Source: an uncultured Ruminococcus sp.
GTDB taxonomy: Bacteria; Bacillota; Clostridia; Oscillospirales; CAG-272
Direction: 5' to 3'
NCBI GenBank assembly: GCA_902782445.1
Contig: CACZNC010000017.1
Span: forward strand, 1-59,209
DNA length: 59,209 nt
This document shows positions 42,404-50,553 of this stretch, piece after piece (within the stretch, counting starts at the first letter, position 1; each line of letters starts with the position of its first letter). The notes beneath the pieces were generated by a model. That model saw only the letters and a list, made by a program, of their open reading frames with translations. It made no database searches and was not told the DNA's origin. A program made the translations under genes and the position numbers.

Positions 42404-44743
42404 ATGAACGGAGAAAACCGCACGACAAGAGGCGCGGACCGGAGGACCCCTTCGATCCCGCAGTATTTTTCCTGGATCAACAACACCTGGGAGGGCTCGA
42501 CGGAAAAGCAGACCCTCGTCAACCTCGATTTCTTCGCCTGGCTGAAAAAGACCTACGGGATGCAGATCGGGATCTACCTCTGGGACGCCGGGAACTTCGA
42601 CGGTCCGAGCAGCGGATACGGCGACCCGGACAGCGAAAAGTTCCGCTCCCAGTACCCGAACGGCTTCGGTCCCCTCGTGGAGCGGGCGGCGGAACTCGGG
42701 ATCAGGATGGGGCTCTGGTGCGGGCCGGACGGCTTCGGCGATACCCCGGAGGAGGAGAAAAAACGGTACGATTTCCTCCTCGGGCTCTGCAAAAAATACC
42801 GGTTCGGGCTCTTCAAGATCGACAGCGCGTGCGGCGGACTTCGTCCCGAAAAGGCGGCGGTTTACGCGAAGCTCCTCACGGAATGCCGCGAATACTGCCC
42901 GGATCTCGTCGTCCTCAACCACAGGCTGGAACTGCACGAGGCGGAAAAATACGTCACGACCTTCCTATGGCAGGGGGTGGAGACCTACGCGGACGTCCAC
43001 AGTTCAAACAAAGAGACCTGTATGCACCACCGCGGATTCATCTTCAAGCGCGGCCTGCCCGACGGGCTCGAGCGGCTGGCGGAGGACCACGGCGTCTGCA
43101 TTTCCTCCTCCGTCGCCTATTTCGAGGACGATCTGATCTATCAGGCGTTCGGACGTTCGATGATCATGGCCCCCGAGATCTACGGCAATCCCTGGCTCAT
43201 GCGGGACGACGAATTCCCGAGGCTCGCGCGGATCTACAATCTCCACCGCAGGGCCGCGCCGATCCTTGTGGACGGGATCGTTCTGCCCGCGTCCTACGGC
43301 GACAATCCCGTCTCCCGCGGGTCGGGTTTCCACCGGTTCCTGGCGACGGGGCACCACGGATGGACGCCGCTCAAGATAAAGATCGCGCTGAACGAAGAGA
43401 TCGGGCTGGAGCCGACCGGGGAAAAGATCGCGCTGATCGAGCGGCATCCGGCCGAATCCCTCGTCGGGATCTACGACTACGGCGACACCGTCGAGCGGGA
43501 ACTGCTGCCCTTCCGCGCGCATCTATACGAAATCGCTCCGGTCGGCGAGGCGTATCCCGTCCTCGAAAACTGCGCTTACCGGGTGATCCGGGAGGACGAG
43601 GCGGGACGTCCGGCCGAAATCGAAACGCTCTTCTGCGAGGGCGGCGAGATTACCCTCCTCGACGGCGGAAAGCGGACTCTCTTCGGGGCGGGCGAGAAAA
43701 CCGATATCCGGGAAGGTGCGCCGGTATGGCTCGGGAAGATCGACGAACGGAGGGATCCCGGCGGGCGGGCGGAGGAGCTCTTTGAAGCCGCCCAGTTCGC
43801 CGCCGACAACGACTCCCTCGAAGCTCGGGAACGGAAACGCGCCGGGGAGACCGCCATACCCGAAGTGAAAGCCGCCCGGGACGCCTTCTTCTCCCAGACC
43901 GCCTACCGCCTGCGGAGCTGCGAGAGCTCCGCCCTGTTCGACGGGGATCCCGGGACCTTCTTTGACGGCTGGTCGAAAACCTTCCTCGGGGGCCAGCGCG
44001 TGAACGGCGGGTGCCTGCGGGTGGATTTCGGAGAGGTCTTTAACGCCGACGCCGTGGAGATCGACTGCTTCTCCGTTCATGCGCCCATCCGGGAGATCCC
44101 GGCGCAGAGCATCCCCGGAAAGGGTTCCTTCTCCGCCGATCGCAGAAGCTGGAAGGAAACGGAAGAGGCGGAAACCTCCGTCCAAAGCGCGGACTGGGAA
44201 GAGGGCGCGATCCGGGAGGGGTCGTACTTGCCGGGAACCGTCCGGGGGGATATGCTGACTGCCGTATACCGGCTGGACGGCTCGGGGATCCGGTACTTCC
44301 GCCTGCCCTGCCCGCCCGACCGCATCCACGCCGTCCGGCTCATGAAGGACGGAAAGGCGGTGGCGCTCAAAAATCCCCGGGCGAACAACCTCCAGCCGAC
44401 ATTTGAGACGAAGCGTCCGGTCGAGATGCTCGAAAAGGCCCTCCGTCTGCCCGAAGTGAAGGACGGGGACACCCTCGCCCTCGCGCTGAACGGGATCCAC
44501 GGGGAGGAAGGGGCGTACTGCACGGCGGAGATCGACGGAAAGCCCATCGGATTCCCCGACCGCGCCCCGGCCTTCCGCGCGAACATGTGGGAGTATCAGG
44601 TCGTGCATTCCGACCGGAACTACACGTATTATCTCCCGCTGACAAAGGATCTGAGCGGACGTGAGATCAGAATCCGGGTCCTGCTCTGCGACCGGGAGCA
44701 CACCGAAATCGACGCAGGAGCATGGCTGTGCCCGCGTCACTGA
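42404..44743 (+). CDS. Alpha-galactosidase-like glycoside hydrolase (GH-D clan) with C-terminal sandwich
   Basis: 779 aa; ATG at 42404 with AAGGAAGGA upstream. Residues about 20-330 follow a clan D TIM barrel: TYGMQIGIYLWDAGNFDG, AELGIRMGLWCGPDGFG and GLFKIDSACGG, where Asp140 is in the place of the GH27/GH36 nucleophile (FKxD). The pattern LVVLNHRLELHEAEKYV continues the barrel. Residues from about 500 on contain discoidin-like features (SALFDGDPGTFFDGWSKTF, RVDFGEVFNADAVEI). No signal peptide, so intracellular. The general acid could not be placed, and specificity (galactose or other alpha-linked sugar) is inferred from fold only. Confidence 0.75.
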   Translation: MNGENRTTRGADRRTPSIPQYFSWINNTWEGSTEKQTLVNLDFFAWLKKTYGMQIGIYLWDAGNFDGPSSGYGDPDSEKFRSQYPNGFGPLVERAAELGIRMGLWCGPDGFGDTPEEEKKRYDFLLGLCKKYRFGLFKIDSACGGLRPEKAAVYAKLLTECREYCPDLVVLNHRLELHEAEKYVTTFLWQGVETYADVHSSNKETCMHHRGFIFKRGLPDGLERLAEDHGVCISSSVAYFEDDLIYQAFGRSMIMAPEIYGNPWLMRDDEFPRLARIYNLHRRAAPILVDGIVLPASYGDNPVSRGSGFHRFLATGHHGWTPLKIKIALNEEIGLEPTGEKIALIERHPAESLVGIYDYGDTVERELLPFRAHLYEIAPVGEAYPVLENCAYRVIREDEAGRPAEIETLFCEGGEITLLDGGKRTLFGAGEKTDIREGAPVWLGKIDERRDPGGRAEELFEAAQFAADNDSLEARERKRAGETAIPEVKAARDAFFSQTAYRLRSCESSALFDGDPGTFFDGWSKTFLGGQRVNGGCLRVDFGEVFNADAVEIDCFSVHAPIREIPAQSIPGKGSFSADRRSWKETEEAETSVQSADWEEGAIREGSYLPGTVRGDMLTAVYRLDGSGIRYFRLPCPPDRIHAVRLMKDGKAVALKNPRANNLQPTFETKRPVEMLEKALRLPEVKDGDTLALALNGIHGEEGAYCTAEIDGKPIGFPDRAPAFRANMWEYQVVHSDRNYTYYLPLTKDLSGREIRIRVLLCDREHTEIDAGAWLCPRH

Positions 44744-44843
44744 CCCCGGTCCGATCCCGCGGACGGTTCAGGGAACGGACTTGCAGAAATTCATCCCGAC
44801 ATTTCATAAAGAACTGAGGAACTGAATCCGCTTTATGGATCAG

Positions 44844-44898
44844 CAAAAACTCCCGCTGACCCCTCTCTCTCCGGACAGGGTGAAACGGGAGTTTTTTG
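44844..44898. terminator. Bidirectional terminator between convergent operons
   Basis: AAAAACTCCCG (44845-44855) pairs with CGGGAGTTTTTT (44886-44897). U tracts form in both directions, so it ends the galactosidase-like gene (plus) and the ApbE operon (minus). Confidence 0.85.
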
Positions 44899-44911
44899 AT
44901 TCGGTTCAGGA

Positions 44912-45424
44912 TCACCGGAAGATCTTTCGGACGACGGGTTCCAGCCTTCCGACCGAAAACTGCGCCGCGAAGCCCGTGAAAAGTCCGGCGAGGACCCCGG
45001 AGATCATGAGGACGGGGAGATAGTACAGGATCGCGGCGGTCCTTGTGACGATCAGGGCGACGGCGATCTGTCCGATGTTGTGGGCGACGGCTCCGATCAC
45101 GCTCATGACCCAGATCTGCTTCGCCGTGAGGATTTTGCGCATCGGGAGCATCGTGAGCCAGCAGAGCGCTCCACCCGCCAGCGAATACCACAGGGCCATG
45201 ACCTGCCCCGAGAACATCCCGGCGAGCAGGATCCGGCAGAGCAGCACCGCCCCCGCGTCCCATGGACCGATGAGGAAGGCCGCCGCCACGGTGACGATGT
45301 TGGCCAGCCCCAGCTTGACCCCGGGAATGCCGATGGAGGGGATCTGGAGTTCGATCACGAAGATCCCGAGGGCGGCGGCGGTGAACAGGGCGTCGGTCGT
45401 AAGCCGCTTCGTTCCGTTTTTCAT
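44912..45424 (-). CDS. Gx transporter / heptaprenyl diphosphate synthase component I-like membrane protein
   Basis: 170 aa; ATG at 45424. About five hydrophobic segments cover the protein; the N-terminal signature IELQIPSIGIPGVKLGLANIV matches the Hpre_diP_synt_I (Gx transporter) family, which looks like an ECF S-component. It is the last gene of an operon with a NusG-domain-II protein and ApbE. Members in other Firmicutes sit with flavin-linked electron-transfer genes. The annotation as prenyl synthase subunit is historical; a transport role is more likely. Confidence 0.87.
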   Translation of the reverse strand: MKNGTKRLTTDALFTAAALGIFVIELQIPSIGIPGVKLGLANIVTVAAAFLIGPWDAGAVLLCRILLAGMFSGQVMALWYSLAGGALCWLTMLPMRKILTAKQIWVMSVIGAVAHNIGQIAVALIVTRTAAILYYLPVLMISGVLAGLFTGFAAQFSVGRLEPVVRKIFR

Positions 45425-45434
45425 GGGTCCCCCT

Positions 45435-45824
45435 TTACTGCGAGACCGCGTCCGGCACGGCTTCGGATCCCGCCGCGGCGTTCTTTTCGATCCGGATCAC
45501 CAGCCGGTGGGGCAGGCACACGATGGGAGCCGCGCTGTCGGAATGCCAGCCGGATTTCACGCAGATCCTGTCCGGGCAGTCCGCGTCGACGACGGCGATC
45601 CTCCCGGGCTCCGCGCGGATCACGTTCGAGCCCCGACCGTCGGTGAGGGTGAATTCGTAGGGCTCCGTCACGAGGGAGAGATCCACCGAACAAAGGGGCT
45701 CTCCGTCCCGATAGATATTGGCCACCGTCCCCGGCGCGGGTCTCAGGTATACGATCAGGGCGGCGATCACGGAGAGCAGGAGAAAGCCCCCGACGAGAGC
45801 GGCCCAGGTTTTAGTTTTCATCAT
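45435..45824 (-). CDS. NusG domain II-containing membrane-anchored protein
   Basis: 129 aa; two adjacent in-frame ATGs at 45824 and 45821, both inside the 3' end of apbE (overlap 11-14 bases), so translation is coupled. One N-terminal membrane anchor (LVGGFLLLSVIAALIVYL), then a beta-rich extracellular domain with the family pattern GSNVIRAEPGRIAVVDADCP and CVKSGW..., ending with IVCLPHRLVIRIE. The Cys pair (DCPDRICV) and later Cys are conserved in the family. It stands between apbE and the Gx-transporter gene. Confidence 0.88.
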   Translation of the reverse strand: MMKTKTWAALVGGFLLLSVIAALIVYLRPAPGTVANIYRDGEPLCSVDLSLVTEPYEFTLTDGRGSNVIRAEPGRIAVVDADCPDRICVKSGWHSDSAAPIVCLPHRLVIRIEKNAAAGSEAVPDAVSQ

Positions 45825-46863
45825 GGCGAATCACCGTGATCTCCGCGTCGGCCCAGTCCCCGGCGGGAGTGAAGCAGTCCGCGAGGCCTTCCGTCAGGAG
45901 GATCCTTCCGTCCTCGGTCAAAAGGACCATGTCAAAATCGCCGGATCCCCGGTACAGTTCCGCGGCGCGCTCCTCCCCCATCACGTACAGGGCGGTGGAC
46001 AGCCCGTCGCAGAGGATGCCGCGCTCCCCCACGACGGTGACGGAAAGCAGTCCGGCGGAGGCGGGAAAACCGGTCTTCGGATCGAGGATGTGGACGTAGG
46101 TCCTGCCGTTTTCTTCGAAATACCGCTCGTACCCCCCCGAGGTGACGACCGCCCGGTCCGCAGTCTCGACGATCCCCGCATAGCCTTCCCCCCCGGGGTC
46201 CTTCACGGCGACGCGCCAGAGGGACCCGTCCGGCTTCGTTCCGAGGGTCTGGACGTTTCCGCCGAGATTCACGAGGGCCGAAGTCACCCCCGCCTCCCGG
46301 AACAGGGCGATCAGGCGGTCCCCGGCGTACCCCTTCGCGATCCCGCCGAAGTCGATCTTCTGCCCCTCTCCGAAGGTGACGCTTCCGCCGGAGACGGTGA
46401 TCTTCCTCCAGTCCGTCAGGGGGAGCAGGCTGTCAAGCTCGGCCTGGGAGGGAACGCGGTACTCCCCGGTCGTGAATCCCCAGGCCCGGAGGACCGGATA
46501 GACCGTGCAGTCGAAGGCGCCGTCCGTCCGAGCGGAGAGGGCGAGCGCGGTTTCGAGGACCTCCGCCGTTTCCGGGCTGACGGGGCCATATCCCGCCGCG
46601 TTGAGCCGGGAGACGCCGCTCTCCGGATCGGTGACGGAAAACTCCGCCTCGAGGGACCGGATCAGCTCCTCCGCCCCGGTCAGGATGCCGTCCGGTCCGC
46701 CGTACACCGTGAGATCCATGACGGTGTCCATCGCAAATACCGACGCGGTCCGGGGTCCCGGAGATCCTCCCGCGCATCCGGCGGCGATAAAAAGGATCGA
46801 AAGAACGAGAACCGCCGCGCGGGAAGGAAAACGCGGAGGCCTCCGTAAAATGTGCCGTTTCAT
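45811..46863 (-). CDS. apbE: FAD:protein FMN transferase lipoprotein (ApbE)
   Basis: 350 aa; ATG at 46863. N-terminal lipoprotein signal with Cys30 (FIAAGC). ApbE motifs: AMDTVMDLTVYG, LEAEFSVTDPESGVSRLN, IDFGGIAKGYAGDR, LVNLGGNVQTLG and TSGGYERYF with YVHILDPKTGFPA (metal and FAD binding). The enzyme attaches FMN to Thr/Ser of extracytoplasmic flavoproteins. No obvious SD precedes the start, and the promoter predicts a transcript beginning near the ATG, so leaderless translation is possible. It heads an operon with the NusG-II and Gx proteins. No flavoprotein substrate gene is within the window. Confidence 0.92.
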   Translation of the reverse strand: MKRHILRRPPRFPSRAAVLVLSILFIAAGCAGGSPGPRTASVFAMDTVMDLTVYGGPDGILTGAEELIRSLEAEFSVTDPESGVSRLNAAGYGPVSPETAEVLETALALSARTDGAFDCTVYPVLRAWGFTTGEYRVPSQAELDSLLPLTDWRKITVSGGSVTFGEGQKIDFGGIAKGYAGDRLIALFREAGVTSALVNLGGNVQTLGTKPDGSLWRVAVKDPGGEGYAGIVETADRAVVTSGGYERYFEENGRTYVHILDPKTGFPASAGLLSVTVVGERGILCDGLSTALYVMGEERAAELYRGSGDFDMVLLTEDGRILLTEGLADCFTPAGDWADAEITVIRHDEN

Positions 46864-46869
46864 ACCGTC

Positions 46870-46898
46870 ATGATAGCACGAACGGCCTGTGTTGTCAA
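46870..46898 (-). promoter_or_regulatory. Sigma-A-type promoter of the apbE operon
   Basis: On the minus strand TTGACA (46898-46893), 17-bp spacer, TATCAT (46875-46870). The expected transcription start is about 46863, which coincides with the ATG. Confidence 0.7.
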
Positions 46899-46962
46899 GT
46901 TTTTTCTTCCGGGGCGCGATTTTGCCTTTATCCGGATTTCCCCGCGGCAGTTTTTTTCCGTC

Positions 46963-46990
46963 TTGCCAAAAATGAAAAAATATGCTATAC
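46963..46990 (+). promoter_or_regulatory. Promoter of the MBL-fold operon
   Basis: TTGCCA at 46963-46968, 16-bp spacer, TATACT at 46985-46990, divergent from the apbE promoter. Confidence 0.6.
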
Positions 46991-47065
46991 TGTCCCTGAG
47001 ATCCGCGGGCCCACGAAGAAGGCCGGAGCCGCGGCGGTCATGCCACAGAATCACGGAGGCGGAAC

Positions 47066-47758
47066 ATGAACTGCGAAATCATTCCGATCAACGAAAGCAC
47101 ATGGAGGATCGAAGACGGCGGCGTGCGGCTCTTTCTGCTCGCGGGGAGCGAAAAGGCCCTCCTGATCGACTCCGGGATGAACCTCCATACCGCCCGGGAG
47201 GTCGCCGCGGAACTGACTTCCCTGCCCCTCTCCCTATTGAACACCCACGCGGACCGGGACCACATCGGGAGCAACGAGGAGTTCGAGAGCTTTTACATGC
47301 ACCCGGCGGAGGAGCCCGTTTACCGCCGCTCGGGAAAGCCGGGAACGGTCCTTCCGGTTCTGGACGGCGACGTGATCGACCTCGGAGGGCGGGAACTCGA
47401 AATCATCCATCTGCCGGGCCACACGCCGGGGAGCATCGCCGTGCTGGACAGAAACAGCCGGGCGCTCTTCAGCGGGGACCCGATCCAGCAGAACGGACAC
47501 GTCTTTATGTTCGGCGATCACCGGAATCTGGAGGACTATGCCGCCAGCCTCGGACATCTCGAAGCCTTTGCGGACCGGTTCGACGGGATCTGGCCCTCCC
47601 ACGGGGACTGCCCGATTTCCCCGGATCTGATCGGCAGGCTGCGGGACGGTGCCCGGGATATCCTCGCCGGAAAGATCGCGGGCAGGCCGACGGATTTCCA
47701 CGGGAACCGGATCGTCGTGTACGATCTCGGGTTCTGCTCGCTCCTCTGCGGCAGCTGA
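47066..47758 (+). CDS. Metallo-beta-lactamase-fold hydrolase
   Basis: 230 aa; ATG at 47066 with CGGAGGCGG upstream. The fold is clear: LLIDSGMNLHTARE, LNTHADRDHIGSN, HLPGHTPGSIAVLD, ALFSGDPI and WPSHGD. The metal motif is HADRDH (His61, Asp63, Asp65, His66); the usual HxHxDH has His where Asp63 stands here, so the first metal site is changed. Cytoplasmic. First of three plus-strand genes with short gaps. Could be a glyoxalase-II-like thioesterase or another hydrolase. Confidence 0.87.
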   Translation: MNCEIIPINESTWRIEDGGVRLFLLAGSEKALLIDSGMNLHTAREVAAELTSLPLSLLNTHADRDHIGSNEEFESFYMHPAEEPVYRRSGKPGTVLPVLDGDVIDLGGRELEIIHLPGHTPGSIAVLDRNSRALFSGDPIQQNGHVFMFGDHRNLEDYAASLGHLEAFADRFDGIWPSHGDCPISPDLIGRLRDGARDILAGKIAGRPTDFHGNRIVVYDLGFCSLLCGS

Positions 47759-47798
47759 TCCGCCCGAAGCGATCCGATTTCAAACGGGACAAAAAAAC

Positions 47799-48077
47799 AT
47801 GGAAAACAATTATACCGACGCCCTGTACCGCCTGATGGTGCGCACGGGCTATCCCTCCGACTTCGCCGCGCTGGTCTCCCGGGAGATGAACACGGACTAT
47901 CTCTCCCGCCGGATGCTCCTCTATGTCAACAAAGTCGGGCTGATCCCGCCGGAGGAGTTCGCCGACGAAATGCTCGCCATCATCGAGGAGCGGGACCGTT
48001 TCCTGGACAAGCACCGGGCGGAGGACGCGCAGATGAAGCTCAACGAAATCTATGAATCCGGCCTGAACACGGATTGA
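47799..48077 (+). CDS. Small helical protein of unknown function
   Basis: 92 aa from ATG 47799 (a longer frame to 47649 lies inside the MBL gene). Predicted mostly helical, with YPSDFAALVSREMNTDYLSR and a charged C-terminus. The SD is weak. The pattern resembles small conserved Clostridial proteins I have seen as hypothetical. It lies between the MBL and Pr6Pr genes in one apparent operon. Confidence 0.7.
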   Translation: MENNYTDALYRLMVRTGYPSDFAALVSREMNTDYLSRRMLLYVNKVGLIPPEEFADEMLAIIEERDRFLDKHRAEDAQMKLNEIYESGLNTD

Positions 48078-48093
48078 CAGGAGGAAAAAGGCC

Positions 48094-48780
48094 ATGCCCG
48101 TCAAACCGAAACACAAAATCACATCCCTGATCCTGAAAGCGGCGGTGATCCTGTCGGCCGTGACCGGAACGGTGCTCAGCGCGGAGAGCGGCAGGCAGGC
48201 CTTCATGGGCGGCGGATCGGTGTGGATGTATTTCACCATCCAGTCGAACATCGCCATAGCCCTGATCTGCTTCGCAGGGGCGGTCCTGCTGCTCGCGAAA
48301 GGCGGGGCCTCCGATCTCTGGTATACCGTGAAATTCGTCGGAACGGTGTCGATCACGCTGACGGGCGTCGTCTTCTGCTTCGTCCTCGCGCCGACGCTGG
48401 GCGGGGCTGCCTGGACGGTCCCGAATCTGCTGACACACGTCATCGTCCCGGTCCTCTCCGTCGCGGATTTCTTTCTCACCGGGATCTATGGGAACATCAA
48501 AAAGCGGAGCATCGTCTGGGTGACGGTCCCTCCGCTTCTCTATACGGTTTTCGCCGGGATCGGCTATGTCCGCGGCTGGCAGTTCTCGCCGGGTCACGCC
48601 TATCCGTATTTCTTCCTCAACTGGGGCTCGCCGGCGGGGGCGTTCGGATTCTCCCGGGAACTGCCCTTCATGGGGTGCGTCTGGTGGATCCTCGCTCTCT
48701 GCCTCTTTCTGATCTGCGTCGGCGCGGCTTATCTCGCCCTCCTCGGAGAAATCAGAAAGGCTTCGGCTCCCCGGGACTGA
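48094..48780 (+). CDS. Pr6Pr family membrane protein
   Basis: 228 aa; ATG at 48094 with AGGAGG upstream. Six hydrophobic segments with the family pattern: YFTIQSNIAIALICFAGAVLL, APTLGGAAWTVPNLLTHVIV and a Trp-rich segment AYPYFFLNWGSPAGAFG. Members have no known function. It is the last gene of the MBL-fold unit and is convergent with the lipoprotein gene at 48807, with only 26 bases between stops and no terminator visible. Confidence 0.85.
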   Translation: MPVKPKHKITSLILKAAVILSAVTGTVLSAESGRQAFMGGGSVWMYFTIQSNIAIALICFAGAVLLLAKGGASDLWYTVKFVGTVSITLTGVVFCFVLAPTLGGAAWTVPNLLTHVIVPVLSVADFFLTGIYGNIKKRSIVWVTVPPLLYTVFAGIGYVRGWQFSPGHAYPYFFLNWGSPAGAFGFSRELPFMGCVWWILALCLFLICVGAAYLALLGEIRKASAPRD

Positions 48781-48806
48781 GACCTTTTCCGTCGGGCCGC
48801 TCCCGC

Positions 48807-49619
48807 TCACTCGTCCCATTCCAGCCAGAACGTGACCGCGACGTCTCCGTCTCCGAGCGCTTCCAGCAGTTCCTCTTTCGAAACGTCCCCGATCCTTGCC
48901 AGTCGGGTGAATTCCCATGTGTTCTCGTCGTAGTAGATCGTGATCTTGTCGCCCTGATACAGAATGATATCGCCGGGGACGGTCGTGATCCGCTCGTCGT
49001 TCCGGGGGAGTTCCCAGGGCAGGGGCCCGACCTTCTCGAAATTGCCGTAATCGCTGAGAGCCAGCTCCACGGAACCGCCTTCCTCTTCCAGCTTTGCGAG
49101 AAAGGCTTCCGCGGAGGAGTTTTCTTCCGGTTCGGGATAGAACACCTTTCCGTTCACGCTGAGAACAAGGTGAGCCCGGGGCTGGATCGCGCCGCTGTTC
49201 AGATCTTCTTCGGTCAGCAGTTCGAGGGTGACGCTCAGATCTTCGGCCACGATAACGGCGTAGCGCCGGTCGAAATTATCCGCAATCGGCGAGCGGGCGG
49301 ATACGTTCGCGTAGGTCTCCCCCGGTTTCAGACCTGTGAAAACGAAGGTCACGGAATATCCCGCTCCGTCGATTTCCTCGTGATCCGGGTCGTCGTAGGC
49401 TCCGCCTTCCGAAACCGATGCGATGGAGGGATCCTCTATCGAGACGGAGTATGTCGGGCCGCCCCCGTCGAAGGAGTCGAAGGAGAGAGAGGCGGTTTTT
49501 CCGGACGGAACCGGGTCGGCGGGCGGATCGTCTTCCTGATTTGGCTGGTTTCTGACGCAGGCCGTCAGAATCAGAATGAGCGCGGCGGCCGCGGCGAGAA
49601 GAATGACGGTGGATTTCAT
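48807..49619 (-). CDS. Lipoprotein with cyclophilin-like fold domain
   Basis: 270 aa; ATG at 49619 with AAAGGAG upstream. Lipobox LILTAC (Cys21). Residues about 45-130 form a beta-sandwich-like region; residues about 150-270 fit the cyclophilin-like fold family (VNGKVFYPEPEENSSAEAF, LPRNDERITTVPGDIILYQG, ITIYYDENTWEFTRLARIGD). That family lacks prolyl isomerase activity in the cases I know of; ligand unknown. It has its own promoter. Confidence 0.75.
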   Translation of the reverse strand: MKSTVILLAAAAALILILTACVRNQPNQEDDPPADPVPSGKTASLSFDSFDGGGPTYSVSIEDPSIASVSEGGAYDDPDHEEIDGAGYSVTFVFTGLKPGETYANVSARSPIADNFDRRYAVIVAEDLSVTLELLTEEDLNSGAIQPRAHLVLSVNGKVFYPEPEENSSAEAFLAKLEEEGGSVELALSDYGNFEKVGPLPWELPRNDERITTVPGDIILYQGDKITIYYDENTWEFTRLARIGDVSKEELLEALGDGDVAVTFWLEWDE

Positions 49620-49708
49620 GCGGATCTCCTTTCCCGGGAATAGAGAGGGCTTTATCCCGCGAGCCCGGAACAGAACATTTTTGAGAGAGATTCTCAGCTT
49701 TCCCTTTC

Positions 49709-49737
49709 ATTTTACTCCATCGGCCAGCAATTTGCAA
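49709..49737 (-). promoter_or_regulatory. Promoter of the cyclophilin-like lipoprotein gene
   Basis: On the minus strand TTGCAA (49737-49732), 17-bp spacer, TAAAAT (49714-49709), about 90 bases before the ATG. Confidence 0.6.
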
Positions 49738-49785
49738 TCCCCAAAATGAAGGATTTTTCGGATCCCGCCGGTCTTCCCCGCGCTC

Positions 49786-49814
49786 CTGAAACTCCGGGCG
49801 GGATACGGTATCAT
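49786..49814 (+). promoter_or_regulatory. Weak promoter of the zincin gene
   Basis: CTGAAA at 49786-49791, 17-bp spacer, TATCAT at 49809-49814. Each hexamer matches consensus at four or five of six positions. Confidence 0.4.
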
Positions 49815-49981
49815 GCTTCCGAACAGGCCGGGCCGTAAAAGGTCGGACGGAACGGAGAAGGTTTTGATCTCAACGTGAAGAAAGGCTATACCGCAGAACA
49901 GGGGTAGACGGTCACGGAGGCGGATAACGGACGGATCCGGGCAAAGGGATTCGATCCGCCGGCGGTCGTCGGGGACGGAAC
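49815..49981 (+). other. Long untranslated leader or decayed coding stretch before the zincin gene
   Basis: The 49620-49981 gap holds two promoters and this 167-base stretch. One plus-strand frame reads GEGFDLNVKKGYTAEQG, a single TAG, then TVTEADNGRIRAKGFDPPAV up to the zincin start, which looks like decayed coding sequence; no SD is associated. Nothing else is seen. Confidence 0.3.
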
Positions 49982-50401
49982 ATGATTGGCATCGAAGAAT
50001 ACAGAAACATCGTATCGGATCTGATGGACGAGCTCCCCGAGGAGTTTTTCCGGGATCTCAGCGGCGGCGTGATCGTGTCGGAGGCGTCGGCGCTGGCGGA
50101 TTACGCCGTGAGGAACGACGTATATCTCATGGGGGAATATCTCGTCTACTCGGGGATCCGGCAGATCGTTCTGTTCAAGGGGTCCTTCGACCGGGTCTAC
50201 CCGCTGGCGGACGCGGACGAGGCCAAGAGGATCCTGCGCGGCGTTCTCCGTCACGAGTTCCGGCACCATCTGGAATCGCTGGGCGGCGTTCACAACTCCT
50301 CGTCCCTGGAAGCGGAGGACGCGCGGAAAAAGGCGGCGTATCTCGCCCGATTCCGAAGACAGGAAAAAGAGAGCCGGATCCGGCGGAAAAAAGAAGAATG
50401 A
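49982..50401 (+). CDS. Zincin-like metallopeptidase family protein
   Basis: 139 aa; ATG at 49982. The motif HEFRHHLE (His91, Glu92, His95) is the HExxH zinc site of the small zincin family (DUF1025-like). N-terminal part is helical; the C-terminal tail is very basic (RRQEKESRIRRKKEE). No signal peptide. Activity of this family is unproven. Convergent with the ABC operon. Confidence 0.82.
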   Translation: MIGIEEYRNIVSDLMDELPEEFFRDLSGGVIVSEASALADYAVRNDVYLMGEYLVYSGIRQIVLFKGSFDRVYPLADADEAKRILRGVLRHEFRHHLESLGGVHNSSSLEAEDARKKAAYLARFRRQEKESRIRRKKEE

Positions 50402-50441
50402 AGCCGTGACCGGCGGAGGCATTCGAATCGGACTGCCGGAG

Positions 50442-50481
50442 AAAAAAAGCGCGGATCGGGACGGTCAATCCGTTTCCGCGC
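50442..50481 (-). terminator. Terminator of the ABCG-like exporter operon
   Basis: On the minus strand GCGCGGA pairs with TCCGCGC, followed by a run of seven T residues (A run at 50442-50448). It lies about 70 bases after the permease stop. Confidence 0.7.
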
Positions 50482-50553
50482 TGTTTGGGACTGCGTTCCC
50501 CTCCCTTTCGGGACCGGGGATCAGTCCTTTTTTATTCCCCATTGTTCCGGGGA

